The notes under the pieces: model-generated
What the model saw: the letters and a program-made list of their open reading frames with translations, nothing else
What the model was told of the DNA's origin: nothing
The model's database searches: none
NCBI RefSeq assembly: GCF_004331285.1
Contig: NZ_SJOH01000012.1
Span: 1-64,000, forward strand
From: Acinetobacter sp. ANC 3781
GTDB taxonomy: Bacteria > Pseudomonadota > Gammaproteobacteria > Pseudomonadales > Moraxellaceae
Direction: 5' to 3'
Length of the DNA: 64,000 nt
In this document: positions 27,331 to 36,422 of the stretch, in pieces
Layout of the letters: every line of letters starts with the position of its first letter
Numbering within the stretch: the first letter of the stretch is position 1
Translations under genes and position numbers: made by a program

Positions 27331-27357
27331 ATAAAGCCCCATTCTTGGGGCTTTATT
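27331..27357 (+). terminator. Terminator of the desaturase gene
   Basis: AAAGCCCC / GGGGCTTT stem with an ATTCTT loop followed by a T-rich tail, 14 bases after the stop. Confidence 0.8.
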
Positions 27358-27418
27358 TATTTTGGTCGTTTAAATTTGCTATAGTGATATCATCTCTCCC
27401 CATTATTTAGATTGTCCT

Positions 27419-28864
27419 ATGCAATTTAATCCGCGTTATCCCTCGCTCAATCCCAAGCTTTTTCACCATCAAATGCCTGTTCCATTAAAAGGAGCAAAAG
27501 CGGGTCATTTTAACGAAGCACTCGCTAATGACTTACAATGGTCAGATGAAGATAAAGCTCAATGGGTTGAAATCTGTAGTGGGCAAAAAACTTTTGCTGA
27601 ATTTGAACCTCTGGCGATGGTTTATGCAGGACATCAGTTTGGACAATGGGCAGGACAATTGGGTGATGGGCGCGGTTTACTGATTGCACAAATTTTAGAT
27701 AAAACAAATCAAACCATTGACCTGCATTTAAAGGGTGCAGGTTCAACACCTTACTCCCGTATGGGTGATGGTCGTGCAGTTTTACGCTCCGTGATTCGTG
27801 AATATCTGGCAGGTCATGCACTTAATGCTTTGGGTATTACTTCAAGTAATGCTGTTGGGTTTACTTCCTCAACGCAAGGCATACAGCGCGAAACAATGGA
27901 ACCTGGTGCCATGATGTTGCGTACTTCAGACTGCCATATCCGTTTTGGTCATTTTGAATGGATCAACCAGTATCAGCCTGAGCTTTTACCCGACTTTGTA
28001 CAGAAATGTATCGAGTGGCATTATCCAGAATGTCTCGAGGCTGAACAGCCTGTTTTGGCTTTTGCTACCCAAGTTATCCAACGTACTGCGGTAATGATCG
28101 CAAAATGGCAACTGGTCGGATTTGCCCATGGTGTGATGAATACGGATAATCTGAATATCACCGGTTCAACTTTGGACTTCGGCCCTTATGGTTTTATGGA
28201 GCGTTTCCGTCCGAACTGGATTAACAACCACTCGGATTATCAAGGACGTTATACCTATCAGCAGCAACCGAGTATTGGTCATTGGAATTTATGGAACTGG
28301 CTGAATAACCTGGTTCCGCTCTGCCCTACAGACTATGGTAAAGAGCAATGGAAACAGGATTTGGTAGCATGTTTAGAGCACTATGAGCCAACATTCTTAG
28401 AGCACTATAAACATGGTTTAAACCAGAAAATGGGCTTGCCAAGTTTTCATAAAGATGGTTTTGATTGCGGTATGGCTTTCCTTCGAGTTCTGCAAAGCGA
28501 ACAGCTCGACTACACCCAAAGCTTTATTCGACTTCAGAACAAAGAATTTGAAGTGATTAAAGATGATTGCTTAGACCGTCGTCAGTTTGAAAGCTTCTTG
28601 ACTCAATATGAAAATATTCGGGCATATCAAAATACTGATGAATTGGATGCTGAAATGGCCAAAGCCAATCCTCAATATATTTTACGTAATCACATGGCAC
28701 AAAAAGCGATTGAGTTGGCGGAAAGGGATGATTTTTCCGAAGTAGATCGCCTATTTAAATTACTCAGTCAGCCTTATACCAAGCAAACAGACATAGAAAA
28801 ACCTGAAGATTTAGCACCGTTACCTAGTGACGTGCCGGAAGTGATGGTGAGTTGTTCATCTTAA
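27419..28864 (+). CDS. selO: Protein adenylyltransferase SelO (YdiU family)
   Basis: Pseudokinase-fold enzyme that moves AMP from ATP to Ser, Thr or Tyr of proteins; in E. coli it acts in the redox-stress response. The 481 residues match the family. Signature segments are YAGHQFGQWAGQLGDGRG (about 69-86), the ATP-binding LHLKGAGSTPYSRMGDGRAVLR (in part near 102-123) and the metal-binding HGVMNTDNLNITGSTLDFGPY near 236-256. Human and some bacterial SelO end with selenocysteine; here the tail is SCSS, with an ordinary cysteine near the end. It is transcribed alone or with the MmcQ gene. Confidence 0.94.
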   Translation: MQFNPRYPSLNPKLFHHQMPVPLKGAKAGHFNEALANDLQWSDEDKAQWVEICSGQKTFAEFEPLAMVYAGHQFGQWAGQLGDGRGLLIAQILDKTNQTIDLHLKGAGSTPYSRMGDGRAVLRSVIREYLAGHALNALGITSSNAVGFTSSTQGIQRETMEPGAMMLRTSDCHIRFGHFEWINQYQPELLPDFVQKCIEWHYPECLEAEQPVLAFATQVIQRTAVMIAKWQLVGFAHGVMNTDNLNITGSTLDFGPYGFMERFRPNWINNHSDYQGRYTYQQQPSIGHWNLWNWLNNLVPLCPTDYGKEQWKQDLVACLEHYEPTFLEHYKHGLNQKMGLPSFHKDGFDCGMAFLRVLQSEQLDYTQSFIRLQNKEFEVIKDDCLDRRQFESFLTQYENIRAYQNTDELDAEMAKANPQYILRNHMAQKAIELAERDDFSEVDRLFKLLSQPYTKQTDIEKPEDLAPLPSDVPEVMVSCSS

Positions 28865-28889
28865 GATTGATCAACAGATGACTTGCGAA

Positions 28890-28917
28890 CTGTGGATAAT
28901 TTCAGCATTATCCACAG
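28890..28917. promoter_or_regulatory. Hairpin made of two inverted perfect DnaA boxes
   Basis: CTGTGGATAAT (28890-28900) and ATTATCCACAG (28907-28917) pair perfectly around a six-base loop. Each arm contains the full DnaA-box consensus TTATCCACA, one per strand. No strong T-run follows, so a terminator role is weaker than usual. Confidence 0.65.
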
Positions 28918-28957
28918 TGTTATTTAAAAATAAAATTATAAAATCAAGAGATCGACT

Positions 28958-29329
28958 ATGTCCTTACATCGTCTTGCCAGCCAAACTGCCCTTCAATTGC
29001 CTGAAGTGACCTGTACCCAGCCTTTTGGCGATGGCTGTGATGTATTTAAAGTCATAGATAAAGTCTTTATGTTAAGTTTTCATTTAGAAGGTAAAGCAGC
29101 TATTAACTTAAAAGTTATCCCGGATGATGGTGCAATGTTACGGGATATTTATTCCTATATCCGTGCCGGCTGGCATATGAATAAACAGCACTGGATTTCG
29201 GTGTTTGAAGATGAAAATTTGGATGAATCCTTGGTTCAGGATTTGATAAAGAATTCTTATCAATTAGTGGTAGGTAAATTAAATAAACTGCAACAGCAAC
29301 GGATTGAGCTGCTTAAAGTCGTGAAATAA
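28958..29329 (+). CDS. MmcQ/YjbR-family DNA-binding-fold protein
   Basis: A 123-residue protein of the MmcQ/YjbR family (CyaY-like fold). It shows the usual pattern: an N-terminal helix, TQPFGDGCDVFKV as the family's start-of-strand motif, AAINLKVIPDD in the middle and RAGWHMNKQHWISV before the C-terminal helices. The biological role of the family is not well defined; DNA binding was proposed from structure. It has a ribosome site AAGAGA ahead of the ATG and no membrane segment. Confidence 0.85.
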   Translation: MSLHRLASQTALQLPEVTCTQPFGDGCDVFKVIDKVFMLSFHLEGKAAINLKVIPDDGAMLRDIYSYIRAGWHMNKQHWISVFEDENLDESLVQDLIKNSYQLVVGKLNKLQQQRIELLKVVK

Positions 29330-29366
29330 GCCTCTCGGACATGACTAATTCCACTAAAGATTTATA

Positions 29367-29396
29367 CAAAAAATGGACTCTCTCGAGTCCATTTCA
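29367..29396 (-). terminator. Terminator of the aromatic permease gene
   Basis: AAATGGACTC / GAGTCCATTT with a TCTC loop; leftward it is followed by a T-run. It lies just beyond the permease stop codon, between convergent genes. Confidence 0.8.
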
Positions 29397-29400
29397 AATT

Positions 29401-30756
29401 TTATACATTCTTTTTATGCAGCATTTTAAACAATCCGAACAGCACCGCAATCCACACTGGAAGCATCAATACGGATAACATAAGGCCTTGATTCCACATC
29501 ACATACAGGATTATCAACATAAACGCTAAAACAAAATAATTCGTAAACGGTGCAAATAAAGCCGGAAACTTAGTATGAATGCCTTCTTTTCTCATGGCTT
29601 TCTTAAATTTTAGATGAATCAGACTGATCATCATCCAATTTAATACCGCTGCACTGACCACAATATAAATCAGATAACTCAGAGCTTTTTCAGGCACGAA
29701 GTAGTTCAGCAAGACACAGCTAAAAATTAGTAAAGCAGAAAACAGCACTGCAGGAACTGGAATCCCGTGTTGATTGACCTGTTGAAATACTTTCGGTGCA
29801 TTACCCTGCTCTGCTAGCCCCAACAACATTCGACTATTGGCATACATCCCGCTATTACAAACAGATAATGATGCTGTCAGAATAATAAAATTCAGTAAAT
29901 GTGCCGCCCAATCTATGCCGATTTGTTTAAAAATAATCACAAAAGGGCTTTTATCCAGCCCACCCAAATCTAGTTGATTCCAAGGCACCAAAGACAAAAG
30001 GATGGCTAAAGAACAGATATAGAACAGAAATATGCGAATAACTGTCTGATTCACCGCTTTAGGTATATTCTTTTCCGGATCTTCAGTTTCAGCCGCCGCC
30101 ATACTGATCAGCTCAATCCCACCAAACGCAAACATCATAAAGGCTAACATATAAAATAGGCCTTCAAATCCATGTGGGAAAAATCCACCATGCATCCACA
30201 AGTTGCTGATGGATACCGTAGAAGCTGCATCTGCGGTAAACAGCAAATACACGCCAAAGATGATCATTGCGATAATTGCAAGGACTTTAATCATCGACAG
30301 CCAAAATTCAGATTCACCATAAATCTTCACATTGGCAAGATTCATGACAGTGACAAGAACAAAGAAGAATAAAACCGAAACCCATGCTGGAATGTCTGGC
30401 CACCAATAATTCACATATTTTCCAATGGCGGTCAGCTCAGTCATCGCCACTAAAATATATAAAATCCAATAATTCCAACCAGTTAAAAATCCTGGAAATT
30501 TACCCCAATATTTAAAGGCAAAATAACTGAATGACCCTGTTACAGGTTCATGCACAATCATCTCACCCAATTGGCGCATAATCAGGAACGCAATCAAACC
30601 ACCAATCAGGTAGCCCAAAATAATCGATGGGCCTGCTGATTGAATAATATGTGCTGAACCCAAGAATAATCCTGTACCAATTGCCCCGCCCATAGCGATC
30701 AATTGGATATGACGATTCTTTAAACGGCGCTGAAGTTTAGGCGTCTCGCTGTCCAA
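29401..30756 (-). CDS. aroP: Amino-acid permease, aromatic (AroP/PheP) type
   Basis: Inner-membrane proton symporter of the APC superfamily with twelve membrane segments, 451 residues. The N-terminal RRLKNRHIQLIAMGGAIGTG and the stretches GSFSYFAFKYWG, GWNYWILYILVAMTELTA and PHGFEGLFYMLAFMMFAFGG follow E. coli AroP closely, so aromatic amino acids are the best substrate guess; PheP-like selectivity is possible. It is a single leftward gene with a terminator close behind the stop. Confidence 0.87.
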   Translation of the reverse strand: MDSETPKLQRRLKNRHIQLIAMGGAIGTGLFLGSAHIIQSAGPSIILGYLIGGLIAFLIMRQLGEMIVHEPVTGSFSYFAFKYWGKFPGFLTGWNYWILYILVAMTELTAIGKYVNYWWPDIPAWVSVLFFFVLVTVMNLANVKIYGESEFWLSMIKVLAIIAMIIFGVYLLFTADAASTVSISNLWMHGGFFPHGFEGLFYMLAFMMFAFGGIELISMAAAETEDPEKNIPKAVNQTVIRIFLFYICSLAILLSLVPWNQLDLGGLDKSPFVIIFKQIGIDWAAHLLNFIILTASLSVCNSGMYANSRMLLGLAEQGNAPKVFQQVNQHGIPVPAVLFSALLIFSCVLLNYFVPEKALSYLIYIVVSAAVLNWMMISLIHLKFKKAMRKEGIHTKFPALFAPFTNYFVLAFMLIILYVMWNQGLMLSVLMLPVWIAVLFGLFKMLHKKNV

Positions 30757-30938
30757 AACACACTCTCATCATCAATAAAAACTGAATTGTAAATGCTTCG
30801 TGCGCTATGACCTAGCCTGCCGAATTAAATCCATACGCTTTTATTTAAAGTATTTTTCTGCTTATACTTAAATAAACATATAAGCTTTTGATTAATTTAG
30901 ATTAAAATTTATTTTTTAATTTATTGTTTTTAGCATAT

Positions 30939-30970
30939 GAAAAAGCGAACCATCTCTGATTCGCTTTTTT
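30939..30970. terminator. Bidirectional terminator after baeR
   Basis: AAAAGCGAA / TTCGCTTTT arms with an 11-base loop and T-runs on both strands. It ends the leftward baeS-baeR transcript. Confidence 0.75.
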
Positions 30971-30983
30971 GCTTCTACCCAAG

Positions 30984-31670
30984 TTAATCTTCAGGATATT
31001 CAAAACGGTATCCTATCCCATACACCGCTTGAATCCACTCATGACGGTTACCCGTTTCAGCAGCATCCGAAATCTTACGGCGCAGGTTTTTAATATGGCT
31101 GTCAATCACGCGGTCTGCTACATCAAAACTGTCAGGGTTAATATGATCGAGTAATTGCGCACGTGAGTAAACCTGTCCTACATGCTCCAAAAATAACTCC
31201 AACAAACGGAATTCAGTAGGCGTCAAGTTCAAGGTTTTTTGTTGATACCAGATTCTTTGCTGTGCTTTATCCATACGGAACAAGCTGTTCTGTTCAGGTT
31301 CTGCATGACGCTCCAAACGACGCAACACTGCTTGTACACGAGCCACCAGTTCTTTCGGACTAAAAGGTTTACAAATATAGTCATCTGCGCCCATGTTTAA
31401 ACCCAGAACACGGTCGATTTCTTCGGTTCGTGCAGTCACCATAATAATCGGCAAATCAGACTGTTCACGTACTTTACGGCAAATGGTCAAACCATCCATG
31501 CGTGGAACCATCAAGTCCAAAATCATCAAACTTGGTTTACGCTGAGTAAAGCTGTCATACGCTTCTTGCCCATCATGAAACATACTGACTTCAAAACCAG
31601 CCGCTTCCAGATAGTCTCGCACCAGTTGTGCAAGTTCAACTTCATCTTCAACCAGCATGACATGTTTCAT
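30984..31670 (-). CDS. baeR: Response regulator BaeR
   Basis: OmpR-type regulator of the envelope-stress two-component system BaeSR, which in Acinetobacter influences the AdeABC and other efflux genes. The 228 residues comprise a receiver with phospho-acceptor Asp52 in MILDLMVPRMDG and the switch lysine in CKPFSPKEL, then a winged-helix domain ending VYGIGYRFEYPED. I place the start at 31670: AAAGG lies nine bases upstream, while the ATG at 31679 abuts that ribosome site. It follows baeS with only 12 bases between, so the two are co-transcribed. Confidence 0.95.
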   Translation of the reverse strand: MKHVMLVEDEVELAQLVRDYLEAAGFEVSMFHDGQEAYDSFTQRKPSLMILDLMVPRMDGLTICRKVREQSDLPIIMVTARTEEIDRVLGLNMGADDYICKPFSPKELVARVQAVLRRLERHAEPEQNSLFRMDKAQQRIWYQQKTLNLTPTEFRLLELFLEHVGQVYSRAQLLDHINPDSFDVADRVIDSHIKNLRRKISDAAETGNRHEWIQAVYGIGYRFEYPED

Positions 31671-31682
31671 GAATCTCATCCT

Positions 31683-33350
31683 TTATTTATTTAACTGTTT
31701 TGGAAAAGTTAATTTGCAACGCAACCCACCTAATGGAGAATGTTCAAAACTCAACTTCCCACCCAATGCCTGCGCAATTTTACCAGATAATGCCAAACCT
31801 AAACCTGTACCGCCAGTACTACGGGTACGCGAATCATCAACACGATAAAACCGCTCACCCAAACGTGCCAATTGTTCATCATTTAATCCAAGCGGGCTGT
31901 CATCCACAATCACGCTCCAATGCGTCGCCGATTGTTCAGTATGCACACGAACTTCACCACCAGCTTCAGTATAGCGAATACTGTTGCCGAGTAAGTTGAC
32001 CATAATTTGTTTAAAACGATCTATATCTAATTGTAAATTCGCCCCTTCACCTTGTACCGAAATAGACAGATCAGCTTGGGCAAATTTAGGTTTGAAGTTT
32101 TCAACTTCTTGCAGTACTACATGCCAAGGGTTCACCTCAGCCATATAGCAGGTTAGCTGCTGTGCTTCAGCTTGAGCCAAATCGGCTAGATCCTGAGTCA
32201 GTTTTTTCAAGCTGTTAACCTGGCGAAGCATGGATTCAAAATGTTCCGGCGTCGGTTTACGAATCCCGTCCTGCATCGCCTCAATTTGCGCTTGCAGTAC
32301 CGCCAATGGTGTTTTTAATTCATGTGAAGTATCTGCCACCCACTGACGGCGCGACTGTTCATGCTGATCTAAAATCACCGCCAATTGGTTAATCTCATTC
32401 GATAAATCACCCAACTCGTCATTGCGGTTGATTTTCACCTGATGCTGGTAATGTCCTTTGGTCAATTCACGGGTTGCATTGAGCAAGCGTTGAATCGGCT
32501 TTTTAAAATAGGTTGCCAATAATAAAGCGGCAATTAAACTGCTCAGGAAAGTTAAGCCATACACCAGTAATAAATAGCGTTTTTGATTACTAAAGAAATT
32601 GATACTTAAAGCATCATCCTGATCCAGCACCGGTTTCAAACCCAAATAGCCGACAACTTTATCATTTACCATAATCGGGCGATATGAAACAGGAATATCA
32701 GAGGGTTCACCGACCACAAACTGTTTGTTGGCATCATATAAGGATAATCGGGAACTTAAACCCAAACGGTCGGGCATTGAAATAAACTGCTTTTTCTTGG
32801 TTTGATTTTGGCTTGAATCTGTCTGTGCCTCTTCTTTCTTTTTATCCGTGCGAAATATATTTTGATTAGAACTCAGGGGAAATTTAAGCCCTTCAAAAGG
32901 CTGATATTCAGAAGGTAAATTCTGTTCCATCATGCGTAGTTCTTCTTCATCTATAATCGGTTTGCTTTGCCCCGGTTTTTCTAAACTGGATGAAGTATTG
33001 ATTAAGGTATTTTCCTGAAAATAGCGCTGTTGCAAGGCAATGTCATACTGACGACGTAACCACCAGCGTGACAACTTGTCATAATCATCGGGATCGGCCT
33101 TGCCCTCAATCTGCAAAATTTGCGCCTGAATCGCGTTGCCCCAGTCATGATAAACCGTATATACCCCTGCCAAATTGCTGATGACATGATCGAGTTTCTG
33201 CATTTCGACATCCGCCACATATCTGGCAAAATTCTTTTGCATGGTCCAGTGCAAAACACCCAGGCTGACAGTCGTAATCACTAAAGTCGTGAGTAATACG
33301 GTCAAAAATAAGCGTAAGGCGATCGGAACGCGGCGAATATTCAAAAGCAA
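31683..33350 (-). CDS. baeS: Sensor histidine kinase BaeS
   Basis: Inner-membrane sensor kinase partner of BaeR. Order in the 555 residues: first membrane helix at about 12-33, a periplasmic sensor of around 220 residues with a polar, Gln/Lys-rich section, second membrane helix near 250-275, HAMP, HisKA with the phospho-histidine in DTSHELKTPLAV (about 345), and the ATPase domain with N, G1 (VDDSPLGL) and G2 (STGGTGLGLALSG) boxes. The apparent start is a TTG at 33350 or 33344; no ATG with a good ribosome site is close, so low translation is likely. It is divergent from the lipoprotein at 33483. Confidence 0.93.
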   Translation of the reverse strand: MLLNIRRVPIALRLFLTVLLTTLVITTVSLGVLHWTMQKNFARYVADVEMQKLDHVISNLAGVYTVYHDWGNAIQAQILQIEGKADPDDYDKLSRWWLRRQYDIALQQRYFQENTLINTSSSLEKPGQSKPIIDEEELRMMEQNLPSEYQPFEGLKFPLSSNQNIFRTDKKKEEAQTDSSQNQTKKKQFISMPDRLGLSSRLSLYDANKQFVVGEPSDIPVSYRPIMVNDKVVGYLGLKPVLDQDDALSINFFSNQKRYLLLVYGLTFLSSLIAALLLATYFKKPIQRLLNATRELTKGHYQHQVKINRNDELGDLSNEINQLAVILDQHEQSRRQWVADTSHELKTPLAVLQAQIEAMQDGIRKPTPEHFESMLRQVNSLKKLTQDLADLAQAEAQQLTCYMAEVNPWHVVLQEVENFKPKFAQADLSISVQGEGANLQLDIDRFKQIMVNLLGNSIRYTEAGGEVRVHTEQSATHWSVIVDDSPLGLNDEQLARLGERFYRVDDSRTRSTGGTGLGLALSGKIAQALGGKLSFEHSPLGGLRCKLTFPKQLNK

Positions 33351-33482
33351 AGTCTCAATATTTTCTTCTCAATTTATGATTGTAACCAACACTGTCTCAA
33401 AAAACTCTCCATTGTTTCTTCATCATTATTATTTATTCTTAAACCATCAAATTTATATTATTTTTCATTGGAGATAACAACA

Positions 33483-34127
33483 ATGAATTCCATGGCAAAA
33501 ATAGCTTTAGTAAGTGCAAGTATTCTGAGCATGGGTGCATTGAGCGCCTGTCAATCGAACAATACAGTAAAAGATAAAGATAACGACCAAGCTCGCATGA
33601 TGCACGGCCATCATCAAAAGCATGAGCGTAAAATGACACCAGAACAACGTCAGCAGTTCCAGCAAGCACGTACTGAACGTAAACAACTGGTTGAACAAAT
33701 TCAAAAAGCGTGTGATAGCAAAGCGGCCGGTACAGCAGTGCAAATTAAGGCAAACGATAAAACCATTGATGGTACTTGCGTCATGACCTTTAAAGCTGAC
33801 CATCAAGCAATGAAAAAAATGCGTGCTGAACAGCAGCAAATGAAAGGTGAACATCGCCCACTGCGTGGTGAAATGAAAGGCATGCATATGCAACACGGTG
33901 AACTGCTGACAGATGTCAAACGTGCAGAATTGACCAGACAATTCGATCAACGCCTGGCTGAACGTCAAGCCAAGCAGCAAGCCATGTTAAAAGCCTGCCA
34001 AGGTCAAGCCCATGGTAAGGCGGTTCAGCTTAAAGTTGGTGCTCAAAGTATCGATGGCAAGTGTGAAATTCGCTTCCAGCCTAAAGCGCCAGTTACTATG
34101 ACTCCACCGGTAAAATCTGCGGTATAA
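33483..34127 (+). CDS. Lipoprotein with two repeated Cys-pair modules, next to BaeSR
   Basis: A 214-residue envelope lipoprotein I cannot name. The signal peptide ends in LSAC with the acylated Cys23. The mature part is rich in Gln, Lys, Met and His. It has two copies of one module: a Gln/Arg helical run, then KACDSKAAGTAVQIK...IDGTC and KACQGQAHGKAVQLK...IDGKC, each with two cysteines that may bridge. The opening MTPEQRQQFQQARTERKQ recalls the helical start of Spy/CpxP chaperones, but the rest does not fit them. The start ATG has GGAGATAA upstream. It is divergent from baeS by 132 bases and ends in a strong terminator. Spy is a BaeR target in E. coli, so control by BaeR is a reasonable guess. 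Confidence 0.82.
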   Translation: MNSMAKIALVSASILSMGALSACQSNNTVKDKDNDQARMMHGHHQKHERKMTPEQRQQFQQARTERKQLVEQIQKACDSKAAGTAVQIKANDKTIDGTCVMTFKADHQAMKKMRAEQQQMKGEHRPLRGEMKGMHMQHGELLTDVKRAELTRQFDQRLAERQAKQQAMLKACQGQAHGKAVQLKVGAQSIDGKCEIRFQPKAPVTMTPPVKSAV

Positions 34128-34144
34128 AACCCTGTTGCAAATTC

Positions 34145-34172
34145 AAAAAAGGCGCTTTCGGGCGCCTTTTTT
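34145..34172 (+). terminator. Terminator of the duplicated-module lipoprotein
   Basis: AAAAAAGGCGC / GCGCCTTTTTT stem with a short loop. It lies 18 bases after the stop. Confidence 0.85.
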
Positions 34173-34424
34173 ATGGATTATAACAAATGACCCATTTGAC
34201 TATTTATGACATCAAATAAACTCTAAAAGTATTTACACTCAAGACACTTAGCAATTTCAAGCCAGAAATCTTTGACTTTACAGTCACCAAGAAAAAGCAT
34301 GTAAACGCTTGTACCCAGCAAGAAGATGTTGCAGGATTAAGCCATAGAAATATGTGTCATAAAAGGCACGTTTCAATGTTTATTAGGATTATAAGCTGGT
34401 TAAACCAGTATTGAGGAAAACGAT

Positions 34425-36227
34425 ATGCCACAATACAAAGCGCCCTTACGTGATATGCAATTCGTTCTACATGAGTTATTAAATGCTGAAGAACATTATG
34501 CAAAACTCCCTGCATTTCAAGAAACCGTAAGCCGTGAGTTGGTTGATCAATATTTGGAAGCCGCTGCTGACTTCTGTGAAAATGAACTTTCTCCTCTTAA
34601 CCAAGTCGGCGACCGTGAAGGTTGTACTTGGAATGACGGTATAGTAACAACACCAACTGGCTTTAAAGAAGCATACAAAAAATATATCGAACTGGGCTTC
34701 CCGTCTCTTTCTGCTGAAGAACAATATGGCGGTCAAGCTTTACCAAATTCTTTAGGCATTACCATTTCTGAAATGGTCGGTACTGCAAACTGGTCTTGGG
34801 GTATGTATCCGGGTCTTTCTCATGGTGCGGTACGTACTTTGGAACACCACGGTTCTCAAGAACAAAAAGACACTTACCTGCCTAAACTTGTTTCAGGTGA
34901 ATGGACAGGCACCATGTGCTTGACTGAATCTCATGCAGGTTCTGACTTGGGCATTATCCGTACCAAAGCTGAACCAAATGCTGATGGCAGCTATGCAATC
35001 TCTGGCGAGAAAATCTTTATCTCTGCTGGTGAACACGACATGGCGGATAACATCATCCATATCGTTCTTGCTCGTCTTCCTGGCGCACCAAAAGGCACTA
35101 AAGGCATCTCGTTATTCATTGTCCCTAAATTCAATGTCAATGCTGACGGTTCAGTGGGTGAACGTAATGCAGTACGTTGTGGTTCAATTGAACACAAAAT
35201 GGGGATCCATGGTAACGCAACGTGTGTAATCAACTTTGATAAAGCACAAGGTTTCTTGATTGGTCCTGAAAACCGTGGTCTAAACTGCATGTTCACATTC
35301 ATGAATACTGCACGTATTGGTACCGCTGTACAAGGTCTTGCAGCTTCTGAAGCGTCTTTCCAAGGTGCACTTGCCTATGCCAAAGATCGTTTAGCGATGC
35401 GTTCTCTTTCAGGTGTTAAAGCGCCAGAAAAAGAAGCTGATCCGATTATTGTTCATCCTGCTGTACGTAACATGCTTTTAACTCAAAAAGCATATGCAGA
35501 AAGTGGTCGTGCACTAGTTTACTTATTGGCTCAATACGCCGATGTAGTTGAACACGCTACAACTGAAGAAGAACGCAAATCTGCGGACAACATGTTGTCT
35601 CTTCTTACCCCTATCGCAAAAGCATTCTTGACTGAAACCGGTTCTGAATCTGCGAAACATGGTGTTCAGGTGTTCGGTGGTCATGGCTTCATTTCTGAAC
35701 ATGGTATGGAACAGATTGTTCGTGATACACGTATTGCTTGCTTGTACGAAGGAACCACTGAAATTCAGGCACTTGACTTGTTAGGCCGTAAAGTTTTGGG
35801 TACTCAAGGTGCAATGTTGAAAGACTTCACCAAGATCATTCACAAATTTACTGAAGCAAACAAAGACAATGCTGCAATGAAAGAGTTCGTTGAACCGCTT
35901 GCTGCTCTGAATAAAGAGTGGGGTGATTTAACGATGCAGATTGGTATGCGTGCAATGCAAAACCCGGATGAAGTCGGTGCAGCTGCGGTTGACTACCTCT
36001 ACTTCTCTGGTTATGTCACTCTTGCTTACTTATGGGCACGTATGGCGCTTCTCGCTCAAGAAACATTGGCTGCCGGTACGACTGACGTTGATTTCTACAA
36101 TGCCAAAGTAACGACTGCACGTTTCTACTTTAAAAAAATCCTGCCACGCGTACGTTCACACGTAGACGTGATTGCCGGCGGCGTAGAACCGTTACTGGCA
36201 TTAGATGCAGAGCACTTTGCATTCTAA
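34425..36227 (+). CDS. Acyl-CoA dehydrogenase (large, about 600 residues), first paralogue
   Basis: FAD enzyme of fatty-acid beta-oxidation. The 600-residue protein has N-terminal, middle and C-terminal acyl-CoA dehydrogenase domains plus the extra C-terminal domain of the long bacterial subgroup. Visible parts: GTMCLTESHAGSDLG (FAD/substrate loop, about 165-180), KIFISAGEHD, IEHKMGIHGNATC near 255, and the catalytic-end motif QVFGGHGFISEHGMEQIVRDTRI followed by LYEGTTEIQ, where the glutamate is the usual base region. The N terminus starts PQYKAPLRDMQFVL, as in the next gene. The two are tandem duplicates 195 bases apart, separated by a terminator. Confidence 0.94.
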   Translation: MPQYKAPLRDMQFVLHELLNAEEHYAKLPAFQETVSRELVDQYLEAAADFCENELSPLNQVGDREGCTWNDGIVTTPTGFKEAYKKYIELGFPSLSAEEQYGGQALPNSLGITISEMVGTANWSWGMYPGLSHGAVRTLEHHGSQEQKDTYLPKLVSGEWTGTMCLTESHAGSDLGIIRTKAEPNADGSYAISGEKIFISAGEHDMADNIIHIVLARLPGAPKGTKGISLFIVPKFNVNADGSVGERNAVRCGSIEHKMGIHGNATCVINFDKAQGFLIGPENRGLNCMFTFMNTARIGTAVQGLAASEASFQGALAYAKDRLAMRSLSGVKAPEKEADPIIVHPAVRNMLLTQKAYAESGRALVYLLAQYADVVEHATTEEERKSADNMLSLLTPIAKAFLTETGSESAKHGVQVFGGHGFISEHGMEQIVRDTRIACLYEGTTEIQALDLLGRKVLGTQGAMLKDFTKIIHKFTEANKDNAAMKEFVEPLAALNKEWGDLTMQIGMRAMQNPDEVGAAAVDYLYFSGYVTLAYLWARMALLAQETLAAGTTDVDFYNAKVTTARFYFKKILPRVRSHVDVIAGGVEPLLALDAEHFAF

Positions 36228-36282
36228 GCTGAATATCTAATTCGATATTTGAAAAGTTGTACTCCTGAGTACAGAAATAGAG

Positions 36283-36315
36283 AAAGGACGGTCATAGCTT
36301 TGACAGTCCTTTTTC
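36283..36315 (+). terminator. Terminator between the two acyl-CoA dehydrogenase genes
   Basis: AAAGGAC-G-GTCA pairs with TGAC-A-GTCCTTT, with a mismatch inside the stem, and is followed by Ts. It suggests that the two paralogues are transcribed separately. Confidence 0.7.
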
Positions 36316-36422
36316 TTTATAAATAGAGCGTTATTTCGCTTGGGTCATCTGACAACATTCTTTGTTGGTAATTAAGCTGCCCTAAGTCTACAGAGATTCA
36401 AACAATAAACAGGTGAACGAAC

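Noticed and set aside
30984..31670. Assignment of the regulator as BfmR
   Set aside because: The sequence follows BaeR (GADDYICKPFSPKEL, VYGIGYRFEYPED), and the partner kinase fits BaeS.
33507..33980. 157-codon ORF opposite the duplicated-module lipoprotein
   Set aside because: It is antisense to a gene with signal peptide, lipobox and terminator; its His/Cys-rich content mirrors that gene.
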